Assembly: GCA_021234155.1 (NCBI GenBank)
Contig: JAJEKV010000085.1
Coordinates: forward strand, 2,480,726 to 2,544,725
DNA: 64,000 bases
Direction of reading: 5' to 3'
From: Isoetes taiwanensis
Lineage: Eukaryota > Streptophyta > Lycopodiopsida > Isoetales > Isoetaceae
The notes below the pieces were generated by a model. It was given only the letters and a program-made list of their open reading frames with translations, searched no databases and was not told the origin of the DNA. Positions 22,937-33,593 of the stretch are shown here, piece after piece. The translations under genes were made by a program, and so were the position numbers. How positions within the stretch are numbered: the first letter of the stretch is position 1; each line of letters starts with the position of its first letter.

Positions 22937-23594
22937 AGGTATCACTTGGAATATCCAAAGCATCAATTCGAATCTCAAAAGAGGTAGATTGAAGGTTTGC
23001 CTCAGTTCTATGAACCTTGACTTTATTTTCTTTCAAGAGCATAAGATTCATGATAATAATATCAATTCAATAATTAGAGATGTCCTGCCTACAAACTTCC
23101 AGCATTGGTCTCTCAAAGCTAATAATACCTCTGCTGGTATTACTATTGCTTGGAGTAATAGACTCAACCTTGAAGATATTCAGATGGTCAATGATAACAG
23201 CAGGAGATGGCAGATTATCCATGGGAAAGTAGGTGATAGAAGGATTGTTTTTATTAATGTTTATGCTTATCATCAGCCCCTTGATAGAGTTAGCCTTTGG
23301 GATGTCATAAATAGGAGTTTAGAAAGAATTTCCTATGATGAATGCATTTTAGCTGGGGATTTTAATATGGTTACCCATAGTTATATGAGAAGTACTAATT
23401 TCAGGCCTCTGACTGACAATGAGTTCTCAAGCTGGAATTCTCTCCTCTCTTCTCACCATCTCTCTTTGGCCAGGGTTACTCCCCATTCTTTTAGTTGGAG
23501 TGAGCCAGTTTGTTGTCTCCATGACAGATTTTATCTCAGTGAAACCTTATGGAGCAATAGCTCTAGGGTCACTAATCTCACCTCAACTCATTAG
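22920..23594 (+). pseudogene. LINE ORF2, endonuclease domain
   Basis: The AP-endonuclease-like domain nicks the target DNA. From the ATG at 22920 it shows KGITWNIQSINS (catalytic Asn), DFIFFQEHKIHD (Glu), VFINVYAYH and CILAGDFNMV (Asp, Asn), then a late FSWSEP and DRFYLS. The last motif, usually SDH, reads STH just before an in-frame TAG. The Asp that supports the catalytic His is therefore missing, and RT continues in another frame. Length up to the stop is 225 codons. Confidence 0.85.
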
Positions 23595-25033
23595 CATATG
23601 TGGTAACAGTGTTCAGAGGAAAAGAAATTCTTATTTTAAGCTGAATACTAATATTCTCGAGCATGATGTTTTTTTGCCTAACCTTCAACAGATCATCTCT
23701 CAAGAGGAAAAGCCTACTGGTAATAGGGGTTGGATGAATTGGTGGGTAAGGGTATCCAAAAGGATCAAGAATTGGCTCAAGGTTTGGGGAAAAGAAGTCC
23801 ACAGAAGTAATACTGCCCATCTTCAGGACCTAAGAACCCAGTTAAATTTGGCTCAAGGTCAACAAAAAGATGATATCAAAATTCAGATAGAAAGAGAGGA
23901 AATTAGAATTGCTAGGGGCTGGAAGGTTAAGGCAAACGTGAAGGAGCTCAAGGAAGATGAGAGGAGTAACTCAAAGTATTTCTTCATCAAGGCTAAAGGC
24001 AGAGTCAAGAAAAATCATATATACAACATTCTTTGGGAAGGCAACAATATTGGTAATGACACTCAGCTAAAGTGTGCTGCCAAAGATCATTTTTCTAAGA
24101 TGGGAACCGAGGAAAATATTAGTAGGGAAGACATTGAGAATTTTGTGCATATCCAGCAGAAAGTTACTGAGCAGATGAATGACAGATTATCTAGGCCTTT
24201 TACCTATGATGGAATGCTCAAGGTTCTTCAGGAAATGGAAAATGGTAAGACTCCAGGCCCTGATGGCCTCCCAGCTGAGTTCTTCAAGAAATCTTGGGAA
24301 ATTCTTGGTAAGGATATTGTCTCCCTGGCCAATGAGTTCTTGACCATTAAGCAACTGGATTGTAGAATGAATACAAGTTTGATTGCCCTCATCCTGAAGA
24401 TTGAGCTCCCTGACCAATGTGGTTTATAAGTTAATTACAAGTACCATTGCTGCTAGACTCAAGCCCATCCTGGAGGAGGTCATCAGCAATACTCAAAGTG
24501 CCTATCTTAGGGGAAGGTATATTCTAGATAATGTTGCTGCTGCATCTTTAGGTATCTCTTGGGCCAAAGATTCTAACCAGTCAATTGGCCTCCTTAAATT
24601 AGACATCACAAAGGCCTTTGACACGGTAAGTTGGGCTTTTTTATGCTGGTGTTGTAAGAAACTTGAGTTCTCTGACAATGTAGTTTCTGTTTTCCAAGCT
24701 ATTCTTAAGAATTCTAGATCTGTTGTTCTTATTAATGGTGAATGCAGTCCATTCTTTGATATTAAAAGGGGGGTCAAGCAAGGCTGCCCTCTTATACCTT
24801 TTTTATTCTTAATTGTGATGGAAGGATTAAATAGCAACTTCAAGAGGGCAAAAGATCTCCATTTAATCAAGGGTCTCAGTCTTCCCTCCCAGGAAGCAAA
24901 CGAGATTCTTAATGTCCACTTTGCAGATGACGCCTTCTTATTTCTACATTTGGAGGATCAATCCATTCAAAATACTCAAGCTGTTTTGGAGGACTTTGGT
25001 AAATGCTCGGCATGGAAAAAATTAGTGGCTAAA

Positions 25034-25178
25034 TGTAACGTTCCTAACCGACATGCCCTTAGCCAACTGGGCAAAACCGTCTAGACGTTTATGAGTAGTC
25101 ACTTCTACCCATTTATGTCGGTGTCTCGGGAACGCCCCACAAGCACATTCAAGGTTCGACTACTCGAGCGGTCTACCA
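25034..25178 (-). repeat. TRIM 3' LTR
   Basis: 145 bases. Matches 25330-25474 nearly base for base. Confidence 0.85.
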
Positions 25179-25315
25179 TGGGCCCGTTACAGTCTCTCCC
25201 ACTAGAACTATGCTCGTCCTCGAGCATCCAAGGCTATACCATGTCACAATGATTACCAAGTCTTTGCAAATTACCCATGCATATAGGCACCCATGGAGAC
25301 TCGAACTCGAGACCT

Positions 25316-25327
25316 GCTCTGATACCA
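25316..25327 (-). other. TRIM primer-binding site
   Basis: TGGTATCAGAGC on the minus strand, two bases inside the 5' LTR. Confidence 0.85.
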
Positions 25328-25329
25328 AC

Positions 25330-25474
25330 TGTAACGTTCCTAACCGACATGCCCTTAGCCAACTGGGCAAAACCATCTAGATGTTTATGAGTAGTCGCTT
25401 CTACCTATTTATGTCGGTGTCTCGGGAACGCCCCACAGGCACATTCAAGGTTCGAATACTCGAGCGGTCTACCA
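25330..25474 (-). repeat. TRIM 5' LTR
   Basis: 145 bases, adjoining the primer site. Same length as its partner. Confidence 0.85.
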
Positions 25475-25943
25475 AAACTTAGCTAAATGGCGAAATTTTA
25501 GCCTTGTTTGAAAAAAAAAATTGGCTAAACTACGGCCTTTTTTGGGCTAAAAAAATAAATAAAATTTTAGCCAAGTCTGTTTCACGCCCCACCTCCATTT
25601 CGTCCGACTTTAGCTAATCGCAAGAAAGTATAACTGCCAAAATTTAGAAAGTTTAGCCAAAACTTAGAAGCTTTTACGTCAAGTTTTAGTGTACTTTAGC
25701 CAAATTATCTTATAGCCTTTATATTTATTATGGTCAGTTAATATTTAGGTCAAAAGATAGAAGATTTTTTCTTTTTTAAATAAAAGTTTAGCCAAACGTA
25801 AGAAAGTACAGGTGGCAAAATTTAGAAAGCTTAGCTAAACATTAGAAGATTTCATCTCAAATTTTGGCATACTTTAGCCAAGTCTATTTCACCACTTTGA
25901 ATATAAAAGTTCCTTAATTTTTTCCCTGACGCTCGGGATGCAA
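25475..25943. repeat. AT-rich insert with GCTAAA motifs, MITE-like
   Basis: This non-coding piece lies between the TRIM and the resumed LINE. GCTAAA, TAGCCAA and their complements recur many times. A block beginning AAGAAAGTA at about 25624 recurs about 178 bases later (about 25802), including AAAATTTAGAAAG and CTTTAGCCAA. GGCTAAA also precedes the TRIM (25027-25033), so the TRIM may sit inside this older insert. The whole insert is flanked by AAAATTA. No clear terminal inverted repeats were found. Confidence 0.5.
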
Positions 25944-27443
25944 AATTAATCCCAACAAGACCAAGTTAATCTCAAGGCATCAAGAAGAGGGTGAGCATGC
26001 AGCTGCAAGCATGGGATGTATGTATCTCTCCCATAGTACTAAAACGAAAATTCTAGGCATTCCTTATGCTATTAGAATTAATGCTTGTGACCTTTGGGAA
26101 GACCTGATAGACAAATTCTACAGAAAGGTTGACTCCCTTAACTACAAATTTTTATCTAAAAATGGGAGAGCCATTCTGGCAAATTCAGTCATTTCTTCTT
26201 CTCAGGTCTACCAATCCTCCATTATTATGACTCCTAAGAAGGTTTTGGCTAAAATGCAAGGTATCATTGGAAGGTTTATTGCAGGTGGATCTAGCAGGAG
26301 GTGCTGGATCCCTATCTCTATGGAGGAATGTTGCAAACATAAAAGGAAGGGAGGTCTGGGAGTCATCAATATTGAAAAGCAAGCCAATGCTTTGGCTGCA
26401 AAATATTTTTTCAGGGCCTGCAACAGCCAGATCAACCACCATGTGAGTGTTCTCATTTCCCATTATATTGAAAAGTGTCACCCCTTTGGCTGGAGAAACC
26501 TCAAAATGCAGCTGCCTCATAGCATCTACTTTGAGTTTACTGTTCCTGCCACCATGCCTTTGATTATCAAGAAATGGATTAGAGCGTGGCTAAAGGTAAA
26601 ATGTATGTATACATGGAAAGAAGGACTTTCTCAGGACCAGCGTATTTTCTGGAGTCCCTCTCTTATTTTGGACGACCCTAATATGTGTCTAGCCACTAAT
26701 TTCCCTAAGTTAACCAAACAGTGGACTAATAGAGGAATAATCTATATTAGGGACATTATTGATGATTTTGATTACCAAGAATCTACTCTTAGAGATCTGG
26801 GAGATGACTCCAGGCAGCTTTTCAATAGTATCTCTCAGAGATTGGCAAGTGGAGAATGGCATGATACTAATAAATTTTGGCATTAATGGATTTTGTGGCT
26901 ACAGAGTGAACTTGGCCTACAGGTATCTCAACAGGCACCAAGAAATATCTATTCATATGAAATGGAACATTGACCCTGACAGAGTTTTCAGGAATTTGAC
27001 CTTTATGTGGAAAAGTCCAATTCATCAAAAAATCAAGGCATTCATGTGGCAGCTTTGGCATAGAGCCCTTGCTACCAACAGAAAGAGATGGAGGCTCAAC
27101 ATGTCTAATTCTGACATCTGTGTTAGATGTTTGCAGGATCAGGAAGATGAAGAACATTTGTTTAAAAATTGCCTATGGGCTGAATGGATTCTGGAGTTAG
27201 CAAAAACTGAGCTGAATATTTTTGGCTTGTCCAATATGCAAGCTATCGATCTTTTTTTCCCTGATAAACCAGTTGAATGGAGGAGATATATTCTCCTATG
27301 GAGAATGTGGAAGGGAAGAAATACCTTGATTTTCAAGGAGGAAATCATCTGGCCCAAGGCCATAATTAAACAAGCCCAATATGACATCAATTGGGTTTTG
27401 GAAGTTTATGGGAATCAGAATTAAGGCTTAATTCTATTCTTTA

Positions 27444-27791
27444 ATGCTGGTTTTCTTTTTGTTTGCAGGTAACACTTTGATCATGTTTAGAAGGTTGAGA
27501 TGGAAAAGGATGAATCTCCATGCGAATGCATTATGGCTCACTCAGTTCGGAGTCGAGGTACCTAATGAACATGGAGAAGAGTGTCAATGCAATTGCGCCT
27601 GTACCTCCTACTTTGATGAGAAAAGATATATCCTTTGCACTGCAAAAGACAAAAAGGACAGATTCAATCCAGGAAAGGCTCATCTGTGCAAATGCCCTTA
27701 TTGCTTGTTCATTGTAGCCAATAAGGGGATGGGAAGAAAGGATCATTCTCGCAGGGAGCCTAAGAAGAGAAGATTTTTGGGTGAATACTGA
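27444..27791 (+). CDS. small Cys-rich ORF just after the LINE
   Basis: 115 codons starting 19 bases after the LINE ORF2 stop, in a different frame. The middle has ECQCNCAC, then ILCTAKD, then HLCKCPYC, a spacing that suggests metal binding, and the tail is basic (RREPKKRRF). I cannot name a family. A CAGGTAAC just after the start could be a splice site. It may be LINE 3' sequence, a captured exon or chance; codon use looks protein-like. Confidence 0.4.
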   Translation: MLVFFLFAGNTLIMFRRLRWKRMNLHANALWLTQFGVEVPNEHGEECQCNCACTSYFDEKRYILCTAKDKKDRFNPGKAHLCKCPYCLFIVANKGMGRKDHSRREPKKRRFLGEY

Positions 27792-27904
27792 TCACCATGC
27801 TAATCCTGAAACCAGATACTTTGTTTTTTGAACTTCCAAGAACTTTTCTACTCTATTTTGAATCTGGATAGTTCTGTTTTAATCAGGGTCCCTCATAACA
27901 GGAG

Positions 27905-28243
27905 AAAGGTCATTTAGCGACGTCTATAGCGACGTCTAGGTCACGTCTATACGACGTCTGACGACGTGACACAGACGTCGCTGGAGACACGTCGTATGTG
28001 ACGTGCGTCGCATGTGACGTCGGCAGACGTGACATAGACGTGACGCAGACGTGACACAGACGTCGCATGCGCCGTGACACGTGGAATAAACACGTGGAAT
28101 ACCAAAAAAATCCACGTGTGGCGTAAAAGCCACGTGTATACGTCGCATGCGATGTGACACGTGGAATATACAAAAAAATCCACGTGTGCCGTAAAAGCCA
28201 CGTGGCAATAAAAAAAGCCACGTGGATACGTCGCATGCGACGT
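27905..28243. repeat. dense ACGT-core cluster (GACGTC, CACGTG)
   Basis: About 24 ACGT tetramers occur in 340 bases. The left half is dominated by GACGTC and AGACGTGAC. The right half is dominated by CACGTGG/CCACGTG around a ~90-base unit present twice (ACACGTGGAAT...AAAAAATCCACGTG...GTAAAAGCCACGTG). The palindrome CGTCGCATGCGACG closes the cluster. Many arms are self-complementary. It may be a subterminal repeat region of a DNA transposon or a small foldback element. An A-rich run follows at once. Confidence 0.7.
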
Positions 28244-28294
28244 GAAGGAAAAAAAAAATAAAAAAAAATAAAAATAAAATAAAAATAAAAAAAA
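28244..28294 (+). repeat. A-rich tract
   Basis: A run of A with single T interruptions about 50 bases long. It could be the poly(A) tail of the LINE or of a separate retroposed unit that includes the ACGT cluster. Confidence 0.5.
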
Positions 28295-28345
28295 TGTTTG
28301 GCTTATATAATTATTACAATATGATGTACAAGGAGCAAAAGGGCA

Positions 28346-28456
28346 TTTATATTTTTATATTTATATTTTTAAATAATCACAAAAGTATTTTTATATTTAT
28401 ATTTTTAAATAATCACAAAAGTGAATTGTATTTATATTTTTAAATAATCACAAAAG
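28346..28456. repeat. ~36-bp tandem repeat, three copies
   Basis: TTTTTAAATAATCACAAAAG ends each copy near 28385, 28421 and 28456. AT-rich and non-coding. Confidence 0.75.
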
Positions 28457-29315
28457 ACTCGTTAAGGGGAGTATCCACCCTTTTAGCCTAGAGCTAATCT
28501 GTCGATTCGATGAGAGTAGTCATCCGATTCGGGGTTGCGATTGGATGGCCCTCCACCATAGTTTGCAGATCCCCTCATGAGCCAGCCCCATGTCCTCATC
28601 TAGGGCTTGATTCATCTCCTTGCTTCCTATAAAACCAAAAGAATATGGCATTAATGTAGTTCATAGAATTATAATAATTTTCTACAACGCTTTTGCATTC
28701 CCGTGATGTGGGGACAGTTCCCTCTTCGATATAGCTGTTGATACAGATAAAAAGCGGCTCCACGTTCCGTGGCTATTTATAACGTGCTCCTTGCTAGGGG
28801 AAACCCAGATAGCCGTGTCTATGACAATATAACGAGTATTAGCTAATGACATTTAAAGTTCTTATTAAAATTAATGTGAACTAATATAGCTCTTACGAAT
28901 CTATGGCTTAAACCCTTCCAGAACCATTTGGAGCCCAAATGAGGCGGATGTCGTTCACTTGGCGATTGCTTTGTCGGTCCGAGCTCTATGTTTCTGTTCT
29001 GGATCCTTTGCACGTTCGAATGCAATCTGATTGCAAGGCACACAACATTATCTACTTACTTAAATTGCATTTGGGGGTGTGTCCTTTTTTCGTACGGCCC
29101 ACGTGTACATTTAATCCGGGCCAAAAGCGAAATTTTGTGATCAGAAAATAAAAATCCGGCAAGAAGGTAATTTCCATTGCCGTTTTTTTTTCTCTTGAAG
29201 GCGTTACTTTAAATATAAGCGTTAGGTTATAATTTTAGGTTATATCTCAATATCCGGCCTTCCCTTTCTTCCCTTTCTTCCACGACTCTCCTCTGCTTTC
29301 TTCCCGCCCCGTAGA
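28457..29315. other. no clear gene; possible promoter upstream of exon at 29316
   Basis: Mixed-composition DNA. On the minus strand 28460-28620 is weakly protein-like but has no supported frame. The last 100 bases before 29316 are C/T-rich (CCTTCCCTTTCTTCC...), like a plant 5' leader. Confidence 0.35.
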
Positions 29316-29471
29316 ATGCCGAAGCAGGTGGCAGCAGCTTCAGGCGCACAAGAAGCTCAAGAATGCCACAGTTTTTCTCAAGCAGTGTATATTGCAGCAG
29401 CGCATGAGCCAGGGGTGTCGGATTCTTCTCATAACATCCATCGGGTCCAATCTCTGACGCATTTTTTGCAG
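29316..29471 (+). CDS. possible first exon of an unknown gene
   Basis: ATG at 29316 follows a pyrimidine-rich leader. 52 open codons (MPKQVAAASGAQEAQ...SLTHFLQ) end exactly at a CAG|GTAACG donor (29472). The product is not recognised. Element 2 begins 43 bases into the would-be intron, and the chromosome resumes at 40634 with TTTGCAG sites (about 40656 and 40680) that could be acceptors. No downstream exon is convincing, so this may be a gene fragment carried by a transposon. Confidence 0.3.
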
Positions 29472-29513
29472 GTAACGATTTGCAATTCCAGTAATGATTT
29501 GCTTTCCATCTGC

Positions 29514-29518
29514 AGTAT
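29514..29518. repeat. target-site duplication of element 2, left copy
   Basis: AGTAT directly before the element. The same five bases follow its other end at 40629-40633. Confidence 0.85.
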
Positions 29519-30095
29519 TGTTTGGGGTCGGGTTGGGAACTCTGGAAGAAGACCCGTGGAGGACCCGATGGATCTAACAGAGAGTCCAGGGGGACTATGT
29601 CACGCTGGATTTCTTTGAAAGAGAAGAAAAAGAAGAGAACGAGAACAATTGAGAGAAAGATGATAAGCTTCCTTGATATCAATGATGAAAATACATGAGC
29701 TCTCCAATAGAGAGAAAACGAAAGGAGACAAGACTCAAAACTCATCTAAAAACTTATGAGCTAACTCTACTCATATATATAGTACAATGGCCTTGGGCCC
29801 AATATAGACACTCGATCGATCTCGGTGCCGACTCACGGAAGGAGGCCCGATTTGAGGAATATTGGCGGTGCCTCTTGAAGTGCCTAGAATCGCTGGACGC
29901 CGACGCGAGCGGTGACGGGTCATCACTTGTCTGGAAGCCTCTTGTTGATGACCAAAGGCTTTTGATTGCGTGGCTTTCTTTGCTTAGTCTTCTCGGAGGC
30001 TTGGATGTCCGACCCGTGGTTGACCGAGGATCTTTGAGCTTGACTGGTCCGGCGTATGCATGAATAGTCCATGCCCGGGAGGCTGGGGACTAACA
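29519..30095 (-). repeat. 3' LTR of element 2
   Basis: 577 bases. On the plus strand it runs from TGTTTGGGG to GACTAACA. The TATATATAG run is near 29775. Confidence 0.9.
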
Positions 30096-30106
30096 CTCCC
30101 CCCACC
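30096..30106 (-). other. polypurine tract of element 2
   Basis: On the minus strand GGTGGGGGGAG abuts the 3' LTR, identical to element 1. Confidence 0.8.
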
Positions 30107-30189
30107 AAACGACACCTCGAGTGAAGAAAAAGGAGGAAGCGCCGAGGGGGGAAGCCATCGGTCCCGAAAGTGATCCTCACGGAGTGAGG

Positions 30190-33110
30190 CGGGCACCATT
30201 ATGGTACTGGCTGATGAGATCTTGGCGTGATTGAAGAGCTTGAGGTGTGTTTTGGCCAAGGGCAGGATCAGCATCAATAAGAAAACGAGAGCGTACCATG
30301 TCTTCAAGTGCAGCGTGGGCGTCTGAAGAAATGTACTGACACTCCATGAGGAGACAGGTCTGAAGGCCAAAGGCACTGACGCTGGCATTTGGATTGCAGT
30401 GAAAAATGGGACGCTGCCGATTTAAGGAGCTTAGCAAAATGCATTTGAGGGCAGCGCAAAATCCAGCTTGAAGATGTCAAGGAAAGGATCGAGGTGAGGT
30501 GGAGGCGCTCGCAAGAAGGTGTTGAGACCATGAAGCGCATCCGCGGGCTGTTGCCAACCACGCTCATTAGCAATGTAGATCCAATTGGTGGTGTTGTCCA
30601 GAGTAGCACCTTCTTCCCAATGTGATCGGCGAACAAAACGTGGATCCCACCGGAGATCCGTCGAGATCCGAGGTGGTGTCCAGCTCGCATGACCATCCAT
30701 GACCTTGGTCCAAAAAGGAAGGCGCCAATCGAAAGTCGAGGGAACACAGGGGGCGTGGAGGTGCGCCCGAGGGAAGCATAGGGAGAAGGAACCATGCCCG
30801 TGGTGGGCCTTGGCGATCTCCAATTGGACCGACAAGATCACGGATCAAGTGCGACACCGGCGATCCCAAAGAGAAGCGTAGAGTCGAGAGTTGACGAGGG
30901 GAGGGCTATCCCATCCCGTAGGGGACCGCCTTGCTATCCAACAGAGAGCAGAATCGATTGTAACCAAATGAGTCTTTGCATATAGACTTTGTGCATAGGG
31001 AAGATCTTGGGATGTCCTAGATACTTCCTAATTTGTTGCAGCGCTTCCGCTTGCCAGAGAGATAAATGATTGGCAAGCTCAGGCATGTACTCTTGATGAA
31101 AAGTTTGGGTCTGAGCAGGATCCGCAAGATATGGATTGTTATCCTGAAGCACCCATTGCGCAGTGGGGTCACCCTGGAAAAGCTGGCGTGGCCCATTGCC
31201 AAAGTTTTCCTGTGTATCACCCAGATAGAAATCATGAAAGATATAAGCCATGGGCTGAACCACGCGGAAAGTGAGAAAGTCTGGATCGGCACAGTGTATG
31301 AGATCAAAGACAACAAGGGCACAAAGACAACCCTTTGTCTTCAATGGAGAGTTTCGCCAAATCCGAAAAAAATCAGACCGCCGATTGGGATATCCACCGG
31401 GGCCATCAGCCGCGTGCCACTTGGAAAGGAAGAGGTGGCGTCGAGCAACCACATAATCATGATAGCAGGGAGGGGCAGGGAAGTCAAACGGCATTCTTTG
31501 AAGAATTGCGATCCCGGTCGTCAAGTTTTGCTTGAGCCTCCTCGCCAGACCGAATAGCTTGTTGCAGCTGTTGTTCGAGATCACGGATCCGATTTTCCTT
31601 TTCGGTAGGGAGGCGGACTGGTCCGCGGACCCGTTTCGAGAAGGATTGACACGGGAGGAAGATTTCCCGGTGTATTGAGGCGAAGCACCGGCAATCTCCG
31701 CCGTCATCAGTATTTTACGTTTACGCACCTACGTAAGCTGATCTTGAAGAGAGGTGAGCTGAGGTGCGTGTAGAAAGCTGGAGCCGTCAAGGAGGCGACT
31801 TGAGCGTCCCGGGCTGAAAGATTTTGAACTTGAGTGCTGAAATTTTCACACAGTTCCGAGTACAAGGCATTGAGTTTAGCAATATCTTCGTCCTTGGTAC
31901 TCAGGAGAGCGGCTTTGGACTTGTTGTGCTCCAATAGAGTCTGAATTTCGATCGGAGCCGAGCCGCGGGATGTCATGAAGTTGGCTGACTTGAGCTTGTG
32001 TACTCTTGAGATCCGCATGAGCCTGTAGGAGAGCTTCATGCTTGTCTTGAAGTTTGGCCTCCAAAGTGGCAACTTGGGCAGTTGCAGCTTGAAGGTCTTG
32101 GTGTACTGCATCAGAGGCCTCGAGTGCCCGTTGAACCCCGCTCATAAGAGCGTCTTGGGATTCCTGTAACTTAAGTGCAGCAGCTTGAGCATCCTGCTGA
32201 TACTGATACAACAACCCACGAGGGTGTTGTGGTGGTGGAACCGGGCATTTGCTGGTTTGGGAGGTTTGGGAAAAATGGTGTGAAGTGGATGGTGTAGCGG
32301 AGGAAGAGACAGTGACATGAGTGTGACTGTGGTCATGACCAGGGGAAGATGGGCGTGATGTGCCAACTTGGTGATTGATTGGAAGGGAGCGCGGGAGTGG
32401 GAATTATGAGAATTTGGTGGTGTGGGAGGAAGTAATGACGGATGAGGGCTTGAAAGTGCCCTCCCACGAAACCGAGAAATGGAAGTGGTACCGGCGGTCC
32501 ATTTCTTGAGAAGACGATAGAACATCATTTGGGGCCAATCTATGTGGTGTTTGGATTGTGTAGCGGTGAGGACCAAGGTTATAGAAAGGCTTATTGATAT
32601 GGGTGTTCTTGATAGAATACCCAAGGAATTTCCCCCCACGTAAATTTAACAAAGGTCTCGCGTGAGGCTTGTCGATATTAATGGGAGCGATGGACATTGG
32701 CATGATAGCGAGGTGCACCAAACTCGTGACATCAATATCAGTATAGCAGACCACGATACACAAGGAGTGTGCAAGGGAATATGAAATACCTCCTCAGAAA
32801 TCAAGTGTTGAGTCAATGAAATAGTGGTGCCATCGACCCACGGTGGTGTGTGTAACCTTGGCGGGCTGTTAACAATATTGGCGATGAACTGGCGCGAAGC
32901 GGGAGGATTTGGAGCGGAAGTTCCATTTGAGAGAATTCGTAAAAGCTGGTGTCGTTCAAATGACTTCTTTATTGGGGCCAACAAGGGCTTCACGGAAAGT
33001 GGGCGTCAAGAAGGATACAGATGCAAAAGGGGGCGGATCCTTGGGAGCAAAAGAGCTTGAAGTGTAGAAAATCTTGGGGCAGCCATGGGAATGATTTTTG
33101 CGTAGCGAAG
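30190..33110 (-). pseudogene. ORF3 of element 2, unknown protein
   Basis: Minus-strand pieces repeat the block order of element 1. The start resembles MAAPRFSTLQALLLP (about 33085). A DGTTISLTQHLISEE block lies near 32820, and INKPFYNL with a PQMMFYRLLKK stretch near 32500-32600. A clearer coiled-coil region (ALKLQESQDALMSG..., 31876-32214) is rich in Ala, Gln and Leu. The conserved block with FRVVQPMAYIFHDFYLGDT and LQQIRKYLGHP lies at 30960-31480, and the WDPR...WIYIANERGWQQPA region near 30530-30650. Conservation of all blocks argues for a real protein, although no single frame is intact. Confidence 0.6.
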
Positions 33111-33593
33111 AGAGATGCCAAAGGCGAAGACGAAAAGTCGACCCGCGGAGGATGAAGGCGCTTGAGAGGAAACGAAAAGGTTTGTTTTAGGGCGCACAAC
33201 CGGAGGCTAAGAGGTATGAAGAGTTGAAACGGAACCGTTGATGATGCCAGTGTCAAAAGATGCTAAGAAGGGGATTGAGAGGCAAAAAATTTGGCTAAGT
33301 CCCCAAAAACGTAAGGGAGAAGCAATGAGCGGTGAGGATGAGGCGTGAAAGAAAGATCGGATGTGACAGGATGGCAAAGGACATCCATTAATGTTCGACG
33401 AGGCGTGGAAAGAAGGAATGGCATTCAATCGGGCAACTTCGAAGTGGGATATCATTAAAAGGAATGTGTCGGAAGGTACCATGGCTAGATATCTGGCGGG
33501 AGAGCAATTCTCATTTTAGAAGCGACCTTGCATTGCAAACACGTTGGCGATTTGTGTGATTGGTCCGCGTCGACAAGGAGTTCCTCGATTGGC

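Larger units (their letters stand above)
25034..25474 (-). mobile_element. TRIM element nested in the LINE
   Basis: 441 bases: two 145-base direct repeats (25034-25178 and 25330-25474) around a 151-base core without coding capacity. Read on the minus strand, each repeat starts TGGTAGACCGC and ends GGAACGTTACA. Two bases after the 5' LTR comes TGGTATCAGAGC, the initiator-tRNA-Met primer site. A purine-rich GTGGGAGAGA precedes the 3' LTR. The two LTRs differ at about five positions, so insertion is fairly recent relative to the LINE. This is the structure of a terminal-repeat retrotransposon in miniature, mobilised in trans. A clean 5-bp target duplication was not found. Confidence 0.87.
21216..27424 (+). 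mobile_element. L1-type LINE, decayed, with nested insertions
   Basis: A non-LTR retrotransposon with ORF1 and an ORF2 in the order endonuclease, reverse transcriptase, zf-RVT, as in plant L1 elements. No RNase H is seen after zf-RVT. The interval is the coding span; the real ends are unknown. ORF1 has two in-frame stops near its start and ORF2 has several frame breaks. About 0.9 kb of foreign DNA (about 25027-25943) interrupts the RT, leaving AAAATTA on both sides. Confidence 0.9.
23600..27424 (+). pseudogene. LINE ORF2, reverse transcriptase and zf-RVT
   Basis: RT motifs in order: NGKTPGPDGLPAEFFK (about 24240), SLTNVVYKLI, TQSAYLRGRYILDN, LLKLDITKAFDTVSW (catalytic Asp), IKRGVKQGCPL and VHFADDAFLF (catalytic pair at 24926-24931). 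A deletion and frameshift near 24400 removes the linker before SLTNVVYK. The frame stops at the insertion (about 25026) and resumes with KINPNKTK at about 25945. Downstream are AILANSVISSSQVYQSS, CWIPISMEECCKHKRKGGLG and, after another shift at 26885, the zf-RVT module: WKSPIHQKIKAFMWQLWHRA then CVRC...DEEHLFKNC. It ends at 27424. Confidence 0.9.

Noticed and set aside
27910-28236. Minus-strand frames of 84-108 codons (His, Arg, Thr, Val-rich)
   Set aside because: All three overlapping frames are open because the DNA repeats ACGT words. This is low-complexity coding shadow.
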